A stretch of DNA of 37,085 bases from Parachlorella kessleri (Eukaryota; Chlorophyta; Trebouxiophyceae; Chlorellales; Chlorellaceae). A program made the translations under genes and the position numbers. The DNA is taken from contig BBXU01000483.1 of the NCBI GenBank assembly GCA_001598975.1, positions 1 through 37,085 on the forward strand, in the 5' to 3' direction. The notes beneath the pieces are model-generated. The model did not search any database and had not been told where the DNA came from. It saw only the letters and a list, made by a program, of their open reading frames with translations. Below, one piece after another: positions 10,879 through 20,895 of the stretch. Each line of letters starts with the position of its first letter. Within the stretch, counting starts at the first letter, position 1.

Positions 10879-13800
10879 ATGCATGCTAACACCTTCCTGG
10901 GGTCGGCCTTGGTGGCCTCGAGCACTCGGGTCCACAGGAAGGCAGGCGGCAGGAATCCTCATGTCACCACTTGTGTCGCTACTCCCAGCAAGCCGCCCAC
11001 CACCAGCCCGCCCAAGCGCAGCGCAGTGGAGATCATCAAGGAGAATTCTGACTTTCTGCGACACCCTCTGATGGAGGGTGAGTGCCCCTACGCTGCGGCT
11101 GCGGTGTAAAGCGTGCCGGGCCTTGGTAGACGGTGGGACAACACAACTGCAGTATAGGTTGCCCCTCCAGCAGCAGCCGGCCCTTCATACTGCGGGCAGC
11201 TTTATATGGCAGACTCCGTCATGACACAAGCTTGTTAAGGGGCCAGCTGCCCTTGGGAACGTGTAGCGAAGTTTGCAGAAGCAGTGCTAGGTACTAGTTG
11301 CAGCGAATCCAGGTTTGCTGAGGTATGGGGCGGGAGGTATCTTTGCCGATTGTTGCTGTCACTCCCTGGCCCTGTTTGCTGACATAACTTTCCCTGACAC
11401 CCCTGCCATGCTGCAGACCTGGTCAGCCCGGAGCCCAACGTGTCGGAGCCGTCGGTGCAGCTCATCAAGTTCCACGGCAGCTACATGCAGGACAACCGCG
11501 AGCAGCGCACTTTTGGGGCTGGCAAGTCCTACCAGTTCATGATGCGCACACGCCAGCCTGGCGGCGTGGTGACTAACCAGCTGTACCTTGTCATGGACGA
11601 GCTGGCGGACCTGGTGGGTGGTGAAGCAAATGGATTCTATTTGGAGGGTGCTGCGGCTGGGGGCATCGCAAGTATTTGGTTAAGGCTGGGAGCAGCGGGC
11701 GGACGGATTGGGCACGAAGGGTGGACCTGGGTAATCGGCCTGGACAGCGTGCTTGCTGAGGCGCATTGCGCTTCACTGCTTGTTACTATGGGCCAGCTTG
11801 GCTTGTGGTTGTGGCTCAGGATATGGCTTGTGGCGGTCGTGCTTGCTGGCGCTTGGGGGGAGCAAAGTGGAAGCGAGGCCTCTCCTAGCCATCAGGACCT
11901 GTTTTCCCCTAAAGAGACCTCGTTGGCTAACGTTCGGCACAGGATGCCGTGGTTTGCCAGATGTGCCTGCTGTTGCTCAGGTTTGGGTGATAGAAGCCGT
12001 TGTTTCTGTGCCTGCAGTACGGCAACGGCACGCTCCGCCTGACCACCCGCCAGACCTACCAGCTCCACGGCGTGCTCAAGCAGAATCTCAAGACAGTGTT
12101 CTCCACTGTTCTTAAGAACATGGGCACCACGCTGGGCGCCTGCGGTGACGTCAACCGCAACGTGCTGGCGCCGCCAGCGCCCTTCAAGGACCGGCCGGAG
12201 TATGCGTACGCCACCCAGTACGCAAACGACATTGCGGACCTGCTGGCGCCGCAATCGGGGGCCTACTACGATGTGTGGCTGGACGGCGAGAAGTTTTACT
12301 CGCACAGTTTTGAGGTGGGATGGTGGTGAGGGAGCTATTCTGGGGGAGGAGATGGTGTTTGAGCTGTATGTGCAGGCTGGCTGGCCCTCTGAACCCTGCT
12401 GCAGCGCCCAGGTATTGTGTGGGAGCTGAGCCTGTAGTTTGCACCGCAGTTACGACGGCAGGGTATCCAAACTTGGTGCGCCAACTCCTCCGAGCACCTG
12501 GCCTTGTAACTCTGCCACAGCAATGCGACAATGGCTGATTCCCGCCCAGGCACCGTGGCGTTGCTGGCGCGGGATGATCCCCATTCGACATCCCACCGTG
12601 CTGCCGCCCCCTTTGTGCTTTGGCTTGGCTTGACAGTGCGTTTTCACTTGATGTTGCAAGTTAGGGTCATTCCGTGATGCGGTGTGTGCTGCCGGCTGCA
12701 CCGTCAAACATGCGCCGCTCCCCATCTGCGTGCTGGTGCAGAACCCTGCAGTGACGGAAGCCCGCAACTTCAATGCCTACGGCACAAACTTTGAGGGCAG
12801 CCCGGAGCCCATCTACGGCAACCTGTTCCTGCCGCGCAAGTTCAAGGTTGCTGTGACTGGTGAGGCGGCGATATATATGTATATCTATATGGCAGTGTAT
12901 TCCCATCATGGGTGGGGACTCGGGTATGCTGCGCGGGGCGCGGTGCTGCCTGGCTGCCGGGCTGTGATCAGCTCATTATGTAGTGCTGTTGCTGCTCAAA
13001 CGGCTGGGACGCACTCGGCCGTGTGGCGTATGTGTGTACACCAGGTCAGCAGCATGCTTTACACTTGCGGGTATTGGGTGGTATTCTCCTGCTTGCCCTG
13101 TGCGATGCACGGACCTGGGCAAGGTCACATGTACCGGAGGCTGACTGGTTGCCCCGCGCCTTTGTGCAGTGCCCGGCGACAACTCCATTGACATGCTGAC
13201 CAATGATCTAGGCCTGGTGGTGATCACCAATGACAAGGGGGAGCTGGAGGGCTTTGACGTCTACGTGGGCGGGGGCATGGGCAGGTGGGACCCGGAGGAG
13301 GCGGGGGGCTGGGTCAGGCCGTGCCACGCCTTGTGTCAGTGAAGGTTCAGGCAGTCATTGTCCAGTGTTCTCAGTTCTGGGCTGCTACCTGGTGGGATTA
13401 GCTGTACACTCATGGTGGCTAGGAGGACTACCTCGTAGCCAAGGAGAGTCTGGAATGTTGTGGCATTCCTCCCCCCCCCTGCCCTGCGCCTGTTTAGCTG
13501 CTGGCGCCCAGGCCGAAGCGGCCCTGCCGAGTGTCGCTGCAGTGCTCATTCTTGAACCAGACTCGTGGTCTTCCTGGGGTCACATGGCAAGGCCCTTGTC
13601 CGTGCAACCCTGGTCATCTCCCATGAAGCCCCGTCAGCAGGCCCCCGAAAGCTGACTGATCTACCCCCCCCACCCACACACACACACACCGCTCTCCCCC
13701 TCCCGTGGCCCACCTGCAAGCCGCGCTGCCAGTTGCCGCAAGGGCTGCACACCTACTGTCCCCCGCTGCTCGCAGGTCCCACGGCAAGGCCACCACCTTC

Positions 13801-16602
13801 CCCCGCCTGGCCGACCCCCTGGGCTTTGTGCCCGCCGCCGACGTCTTCCACCTGGTGAAGGCGGTGGTGGCCACGCAGCGCGACTACGGCCGCCGCGACG
13901 TGCGCAACCAGGCGCGGCTCAAGTACCTCATCCACGAGTGGGGCCTGGACAAGTTCCGCTCGGTGGTGGAGCAGTACTTTGGCAAGAAGCTGGAGCCGTT
14001 CAGGTGTGGGGTGAGGGAAGGAGGGGACGGACAGGCAGGGGGTGCGTGCATATGTGCGTGACCGTGTGTATGGGCGGCTAGGGGTCGAGATGGGTGTGTA
14101 TGGGGTAGTGGTGTGTGTGGGGGGCGGGGTTGCAGGGGGGAAACGTGCAGGGCAGTGGAGCAGGGCTACACATACGGATCAGAGAGCTATTGGAAGGCTG
14201 CTGGGGGCATGAGTAGGGGAGGGAAGGGTTGTCAGGGGAGGCACCAGGAGGGTTGGGTGCAGGCTGGTGAGCCAGATATGTGGGATTCCAGTGCGCCAAG
14301 GCTCTGGAGCGTGCAAGTGCATAAGCCCTGGCTCAAACAGGGAAGGGCTGCTAGGAAGCGGAGCGAGGCAGCGTTTCTCGGGGCCAGCCAGCTGTATATG
14401 AGTTGGACAAGGGGGCCGCACAAAGTGTCCGTGGATGTTCCCCTGCTGCTGCCGGAGAGGCCAGCGTGCGCCTGTGCACCTTGCGACAGAAAGCTGGTAA
14501 CTGCCGGCCTGATGGATATCATGTGGTGGGCGGTGTGCAGGCCGCTGCCTCCCTGGGAGTTCAAGGACTACCTGGGGTGGATGGAGCAGGGCGACGGCAA
14601 GCTGGCGTACGGCGTGTATGTGCAGGTCAGGCAGCAAGTGCTTCCCTGCGCTTGTACCAGGGGGCGTGTGGCGCCTGTACGTTCCCGCATACTGAAAGTG
14701 TGGGATGGTATCAGGGTAGTACTGGAACTACTGAGCGAGCACTGACCGCTGTTTCGATGGAACAGATTCCATCGTCCTGCCACCTTAACCACAGGAGCCA
14801 GGGGTTGGCAGCAGCACAGGGGGCTACAGGGGCCCCCTGCCCCCAACCTCGCGGCCGCCCCTCGGATAATGCTGGGCGCGGTTTGCTGACGTTTGTCCTT
14901 GCCGCCGCATGTGTGCAGAATGGGCGGCTTAAGGGGGAGATGAAGAAGACGCTGCGCGCTGTGATCCAGCAGTACAACATCCCCATCATGATCACCGCCA
15001 CGCAGAACCTGGTACTGCGCGAGATCGAGCCTGCATGGCGGTCGGACATCGAGGCGCAGCTTAGGGTGGGTGATGCTGTCCCGGCGAGCGATTGCCCACA
15101 AGCTATTTCATACTGGTTCTGCCCAAGCGAGGTGGAGGCAGCTATACTCGTAGCGCTGCCTCAGGGGTGGAGCAGGGGAACCTTTCCCTGTGTGGCCATG
15201 TTGATAACTGGCGGGTGCTGCTCCCATAGCGGTGGCTCCCGCTCCTCAATGCTCCTCCAGTTACAGGCCGCAAACTTACACGCCGCAAAGTGTCCTTGGT
15301 GGCTCTTTGGAGCCCCCCAGCAACAACCGCCGCAAGCCCTCCCCCGCAGGCCGGTGGCGTGAAGGATGTGTCAGAGTGGGATGCGATCGAGTCCTGGTCC
15401 ATGGCGTGCCCAGCGCTGCCGCTGTGTGGCCTTGCCATCGGGGAGGCGGAGCGAGGCCTGCCAGCAATCAACGACCGCATCCGGGCGCTGCTGGACAAGC
15501 TGGGCTTTGACGCCAACGAGAAGTTCGTGGTTCGGATGACAGGTGGGCGTACTGCTGCAGGGGAAGCCCTGTTGGTCGGGTGGCGGGCAAACTCTGGGGT
15601 GAGCCTCCAGTGTGTGCGGCCCTGCAGCCGGCCAGAGTTGACTGCATGCGTAGCACCTGCCCGATTGGCAACTGGCCTCCAATTGACAACTGGCCTTGCG
15701 GATTACTACTGTGGCGGTGTGTGTGCTCCCCCGCGGGGCTGACAGGCGTGGGATAAGGGATTAAGGGGAAGGGAAAAGTCGTTTTGCACTTTGTGGCGGC
15801 CTCCAGGCAGCCAGGCCTACTGCTGTCTATTGTGGTGGAAGTGGTATCTGGAATGGAATCTGGCTAGGATATCGAGTAGTTAATACAGTTACCTACTTTG
15901 ACAAGGACAAATACATCACACACTAATGACAAATACAACCTCTTGCAGGCTGCCCCAATGGCTGCGCACGGCCCTACATGGCCGAGCTGGGCTTTGTGGC
16001 CGACGGCCCCAACTCGTACCAGATCTGGCTGGGCGGCAGCGCGCATGGCGACAGGTTGGCGGAGCCATTCGCGCAGCGCATCAAGGTGGGTGGGCCCTGC
16101 AGCCGGAAGATCTGCTGCTGTGGAAGGTGTGAAAGACGTGTTTGTGCTAGTTACAGCAGGAGGGGCAGAGGAGCAGGGTTGGGCTGATAGCACAGCAGTT
16201 GGGGAGACCAGGGAAGTTATATGGATCGACTGGGAGCGGAGGAAGGGCTTGCCTGACATGAACAAAGCGTTTGGCTTGGAATAAGTTCAGAATAACCTGG
16301 GCGTGTGTCTTCCCGAGTAGGCCTTGGGTGGCGAACGTGCAGCTTACATGTGCACCACCCTGCACGCCTTTTCCGTGCGAAATCAAGCTGGCACCTGTCC
16401 GCCAGTTTGTTGGTACCTCAACCTGGCTGGCCAAATGCCTTTGCAGGTCAAGGACTTTGAGACGTTCCTGGAGCCTATCTTTGCGCTCTTCAAGCAGCAG
16501 CGGCAGGGCAGCGAGAGCCTGGGTGACTGGGTGGCGCGTGTGGGCCACGACAGGGTCAGGGAGCAGACGCAGGCAGCCAAGCCCGCACCAGCAGCAGCAT
16601 AA
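10879..16602 (+). CDS. SIR: plastid ferredoxin-sulfite reductase
   Basis: Reduces sulfite to sulfide with electrons from ferredoxin, the last reduction of plastid sulfate assimilation. Eleven exons: 10879-11077, 11417-11613, 12018-12314, 12742-12859, 13170-13284, 13776-14003, 14541-14625, 14919-15065, 15350-15542, 15949-16085, 16447-16602. All phases close; 623 aa, near the plant enzyme's length. The first ~35 residues ([20 protein letters not shown] onward) are Ser/Arg-rich and lack acidic residues, as in a chloroplast transit peptide. Family blocks in order: [108 protein letters not shown]. The siroheme/4Fe-4S cysteines are C482 and C488 (CPALPLC) plus C528 and C532 (GCPNGC, rebuilt across exons 9/10). 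ATG 10879 is the first in-frame ATG before the conserved region. Confidence 0.97.
12871..12890. repeat. TA-rich microsatellite
   Basis: A short ATATAT/GTATATC tract just inside the 5' end of sulfite reductase intron 4. It stands out as AT-rich in a GC-rich gene. Confidence 0.7.
13671..13689. repeat. (CA)n microsatellite in sulfite reductase intron 5
   Basis: A run of CA dinucleotides follows a poly-C stretch (about 13664-13689), roughly 90 nt before the exon 6 acceptor. Confidence 0.85.
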
Positions 16603-17409
16603 TCACACCGACCACCGCTGGCCAGGGTTGGTACACTGTTGTCAGTGAGCCCCCTAGGCTCGCATCATGGCCAGAAGGCCTGCATTATTCCGCTTGTTAT
16701 GTCCTTGAGCAAAACTCAATATTGTCCCAGGTACCACCTGGCCTGGCTGTTGATACTGTGACACCCCTTCCATCTGCTGTGGGCCCTGTGGCTCCCTCGT
16801 TTGGTCTTCTTTTGCTGTGCCTTCCCGGTAGCATGCTGCTTTGCTCCGTTTCACCAATGTGCTGAAGAGCGGGTGAGCCCTTGTGAGACACGAGCCTAAC
16901 ACTCCTGCTTCTGTGTTTCCGGGCTATGGCATGTTGCCTAACCTCCTTACGTTATGTCCGTTGTCCCCACGCTCTGCAAGTCTGTCTTCCGGGCAAGGGA
17001 AGAGGTTGTCTGTTCGCACATCGTGCTCAGTCTTGCTGGTTGACAATCAGCACCGGGAGAGGTATACTGGCTTTAGCATCCCAAAGCATCTACTCACCCC
17101 GCCGTGCAAACTGCTTAGGTAAGTAAGCTGCAGAGTGCAGCAACTGCAGCCATCATCACCTAAATTCTGCGTTGATATTGACCTGTCAGTTTGCCCGACC
17201 ATGTCACATGTCAATCAGGCTCCTCTAGGCCTCCAACCGTGGCATGTCTCCCCGTCGCTCCTGCGCCCCTGACTCATCCCACCATAACCATCCGTGTTGG
17301 TCATGCATGGGTTGGTGAACGCCCGGGTAGCCAGTGAATGAAATCAGAAAGTCCCTGAAGAGGAAAGCTGACTTCTTGCTGGAACCGGCCTCAGATCACC
17401 AGGCCAGGC
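16603..17409. other. intergenic, 3' of SIR and 5' of the methyltransferase
   Basis: About 800 bp between two tandem + genes. No conserved coding block is seen on either strand, and I find no clear TGTAA signal near the sulfite reductase stop. It should contain the reductase 3' UTR and the methyltransferase promoter. Confidence 0.45.
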
Positions 17410-19375
17410 ATGGAAGGAACAGACAAGGCTGCGGCGAAGGAGGCTTCCATCAAAGCTTTCGATCAGAAAGCCAAGGAATTCGATGCAAACCCAATGCTCC
17501 TGGATATCAACAGCGCAGCTTCCAAGGTATGCGCAGGGGAGGCTGGGCAGCGGCGACAGGGTTCCCAGTGACATGGTTCACTGGTGGTACCGTATGTTGG
17601 ACCCAAGCCCAAGCGATCAAACACGTATGCACAGCAGCTGTCTTGCTAACTGGAAAACCAAGCTGCTGCTAGAACAAGGGGTGCAGAAGCATTTGTGTGT
17701 AAACGGTGGCATGCCGGTGCGAGCCGCGGACCGTGAGCAGTGCTTGCTGTGGAAGTGCTCCAGTTGCAAAAGTAGAAAACTGAGTCAGCTACTAGCATCA
17801 TTTGCTTGCCAAACAGATTTTCATTGCCTTGGTCTCCCACAACCCCCTCATAGTGCTGGCTGCTTGCGTTCCTGCAGGCACTGAAAGCCGAAGTGCTGCA
17901 GCCGCATATGGATGTCCTAGACTTCGGTTGCGGCACTGGCCTGCTAGCCCTGGGCATCGCTGACAGCGTCGCATCTGTGCTGGGTGTTGACAACAGCAGC
18001 GGCATGATCGAGGTATGTGGCAGCGGCAGGGCGCTATCTGCCCCTCGCTTGCTCAGGCGGGGCCTTGACCAGAACACTCCCAGGCTCGGACTCGGGAAAA
18101 CCAAGCAGCATGGTTTCTCGTCCACAGGACTATGACCTGGAGAATCACCAGAATGGCACTCAGGGAGCATCAACACTGCTCAAAACACTGCTGGTGTGTA
18201 ATGCTGAACAAGCCAGGGCATGCCGCAAGCCCCCCATCATAAGCACCAAACCGCTTGCAGGCGCTGCAAGCCAAGGTTGATGCCAAGGGCCCGAGGTTTA
18301 ATGTGCGGGCCGCTTGTGTGGACCTGGTGGACCCCAGCTCCCTCCATGCTGCCAATGACGTGGCCAATCCCTACCCTGAGAAGTTTGACGTGGTTGCCTC
18401 TACCATGACCTTCCATCACATAGAGAACATCACGGGTAGGTGGCTGTCAGGCTAGATGGCGCCCTGATGGGTATAGTTCTCACTGCCCGCCGCAGCATCT
18501 GTACCTGATGTCCGTTACTCCCATATCTGACAAGCCTTCTGGGTAGGTGCCAGCCATGAGACAGGACTCCTGAGGATTATATGCCCATGCTGCTGTTTGC
18601 AGACATGCTGGTGCTCCTTGCCCACCACTTGAAGCCTGGCGGCAAGTTAGCGGTATTCGATTTTGCCAAGTCCGAGGACAGCCATAGGTGACTTGACCAT
18701 GGTGCACACTTGTCTCTGTGATGTGGACTTGGGCAGCGTGCTACTGCCGGTCCTCCAGGAGTGGCAAATGGCACCTTCTTGGTAATAGCCTTAGGTAACC
18801 TGGCATTGCTTTCCGTCAGCGGGTGGCATACAGCATATAACATATTGGACAGCACAGCAAGCACAGTAATTATTAGACCTCTCAGGAATGTGTCGCTCCT
18901 CTCCTGGCTGAATGCTTCAAGTAAGTTTTGTCATCAATCAGTAATGCCCTGTGCCACAGGTTCCATGCACCCAGCCATGCACACACGGTGCACCACCATG
19001 GGGGATTCACCCCCGAGGACTTCTGCAAGTACTTCAGGGGTGAGCCACCCTGGGCACTGTGGCATGGGCTGTGCAACCCCCAATGTACACTTACGGAGTC
19101 TACTTGGTCACTGCTGCCGAGGTGGCGGAATGCTTGGCAGCCTCCCGGCATTCCTGCCTCCACTGATCCTAGGAGTGGGCCTCTACCTTCCCTTTCATGG
19201 CTCGCAAGCTGACAGGGAACCCTCTGAAATTTCAAACCCAACCCTCACTGCAGATGCTGGACTGGAGGATGTAAGCTGTCATGAGGTCCACCGCTTCAAG
19301 AAGGCAGCTGGCGATGACAAGTCGGTCATCCTAGAGTTTGGCCTGCTCTTAGCTGTGGGCACCCGCAAGCAGTGA
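17410..19375 (+). CDS. class I SAM-dependent methyltransferase
   Basis: Six exons (17410-17526, 17878-18012, 18261-18435, 18603-18687, 18960-19039, 19254-19375) join in phase to give 237 aa. The N-terminal helix region is SIKAFDQKAKEFDANPMLL. Motif I is VLDFGCGTGLLALGIA, followed by the acidic SAM-ribose position in GVDNSSGMIE. Motif II/post-II is FDVVASTMTFHHIENI, and motif III is HHLKPGGKLAVFDF. A His-rich segment (FHAPSHAHTVHHHGGF) and DAGLEDVSCHEVHRF complete a Methyltransf_11/12 fold. There is no signal or transit peptide, so a cytosolic location is likely. The substrate cannot be assigned: nothing marks it as UbiE, COQ3 or another defined family. Good donors and acceptors at all junctions and exact phase continuity support the model. 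Confidence 0.88.
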
Positions 19376-19700
19376 TGCTTCCAAGTAGCTATTCTACTGG
19401 CCTTGGCGTGTGCATGGATCAATGCCATGGTCACATCAAATAGTTCATGCGGGTTTTATTATGGAGTTTGCGTACCCGTTGGCCACCACCCTCCACGTGT
19501 CAGGTGGCTTATTAGCCCAGCTGGTTGGCTGGACGTAGTCACAGGTTCCCTTCATGGACACCACCTTACCCTGATGAGATCGAAGACACAGTGTGGCACA
19601 CCAAGCATAGCGACCGGTACAAGGTAACTTACCAAGTTATGCAAGTTTGCGGTTAAGAGGTTGCACACATCCCAAGGGGACTTTGAAGAAGGCCTCCTGG
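19376..19700. other. methyltransferase 3' flank with a short open stretch
   Basis: This should hold the methyltransferase 3' UTR. A short + open frame (19516-19656) has ordinary protein composition (contains YPDEIEDTVWHTKHSDRY) but no ATG near its start and no family I recognise. Because decayed Gag sequence begins just downstream, it could be more retroelement debris. Confidence 0.35.
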
Positions 19701-19918
19701 TGCAGTCAGAACGACAGCCTAGGGAAGGGACCTAGCGGACCATGCGCGAGATCCTTAGGGACCACAGCATTGGACCCCTCATGAGCAGAGGCAGCTGGCG
19801 CGCAAACACGCTTGGTGCGCTGACCTACCAGCGGGGCACGTCACTGCAAGAACACGATGCCAACTCTCAGGAGTTGGCCACTAATGGTGGACAAGTCAGA
19901 GGCGGAAATGCTGCATCT
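19700..19918 (+). pseudogene. decayed retrotransposon Gag fragment, + arm
   Basis: The + strand reads NTLGALTYQRGTSLQEHDAN, nearly the same peptide as the opposite-strand copy just downstream, so it is a second Gag copy in inverted orientation. The best-matching part begins near 19793. A more diverged stretch back to about 19700 still aligns (for example, TTGGACCCC before the GCTGGCGCGC block). It carries several substitutions and one extra base relative to the other arm. It has no intact reading frame and is certainly non-functional. Confidence 0.65.
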
Positions 19919-20077
19919 ACAGGTCGGGCGCCGTGCGGAAGCTCCCGATGTACAGACGCAGCATGTCCGCCTCTGACATGTCCACCATTAGTGGCCACCT
20001 CCTGAAAGTTGGCGTCATGCTCTTGCAGCGAGGTGCCCTGCTGGTAGGTCAGCGCACTAAGCGTGTTGCGCGCCAGC
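19793..20077. repeat. imperfect inverted repeat (foldback) of Gag sequence
   Basis: The arms, about 19793-19915 and 19958-20077, are roughly 120 bp each and about 90% identical by eye, with a spacer of about 40 bp. The left arm begins GCTGGCGCGCAAACACGC; the right arm, reverse-complemented, begins GCTGGCGCGCAACACGC. A transcript through here could fold into a long imperfect hairpin. Confidence 0.8.
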
Positions 20078-20240
20078 TCCTTGTGCTTATGGGGGGTCCA
20101 ACGCTGCTTGAGCGCCTCTTTGAACTCCGCCAGGGTGCGCCACTCCCGGTGGTCCTGGGCTGCTGCTACCCACTTCATGACATAATCGCTGGCGTAGGCT
20201 GCATAGCAGGAGAGCTGCTCAATTTGTCAAAGCCGCGGTA
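19958..20240 (-). pseudogene. decayed retrotransposon Gag fragment, - arm
   Basis: On the - strand an open stretch contains YAAYASDYVMKWVAAAQDHR, then EWRTLAEFKEALKQRW and ELARNTLSALTYQQGTSLQE. This is the pattern of the retrotransposon gag domain of Ty3/gypsy-type elements: W-x-(6)-F-x-x-AL-x-x-R-[FW], then AR-x-x-L-x-x-L and a Q-G-S-like stretch. After the EHDANFQE segment, recognisable Gag-like sequence (MSEADMLRLYIGSF) continues in a different frame, so the copy carries a frame change. No reverse transcriptase, integrase or LTR is seen, so this is an isolated relic. Confidence 0.7.
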
Positions 20241-20895
20241 CAGGGTTATTTCGGTTAATTTCTTTCAGCCCTGAAGGTCGCTTTGATGAACCACAGCTGA
20301 CCCACAACATTACTCGCTAATATTATCTAAGCGATAGAATTTATATGTCACTTGAATCTCATCCGCGCAAGTTCCAGGCCCACTTCCAGGGAGTAGTTTA
20401 GCAGTGTCAGGTGGCAGTGGATAACAGGGGCGGCGTAGATTAAAAGCGACATCGGGCGGCTGCCGGGGCGCACAGCACCCATCTTACAGATCAGAACAGG
20501 ATCAGAACAGAGAACCAGTTCTAGCGCCTTGTGCTGCGCCTATGCTGCGCGTCCAGCCCGAAGAAAAAAACAAGTTACACTGGCATCACAATTTTAAACA
20601 CGCGCAAGGTTTTGTTGTGGACCTCCTGGTTGCTGCCTGCATGCAAATGGGGTCTGCCATCAATGCCTAGCCTTGCCAAGTTTTAGCAGACTACAGTCGT
20701 TTTGTACGAATTTTTGGAACAGTTGGCGCCCTAGAAGTTGCGTTTGGCAGCGTTTGGCAACGTTTGCCAAAGCGGCAGTGTAACATGCCCCTTGGCCAGC
20801 ACGTCCCAGCCCAGCGAGCCGACGTTTCCACGACAGGGTTTCTCACATACAGCCCCAGTAACGCGCGTCCAAGACGCCTGTTCCTCCAGGTCGCC
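20241..20895. other. intergenic, upstream of TWINKLE
   Basis: This region is more AT-rich than its surroundings, with no recognised gene. Near 20738-20771 a CGTTTGGCA motif occurs twice in tandem, followed by its inverted form (TGCCAAA, 20765-20771), 125-160 bp before the chosen TWINKLE start. A duplicated AGAACAG motif lies near 20490-20510. Confidence 0.45.
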
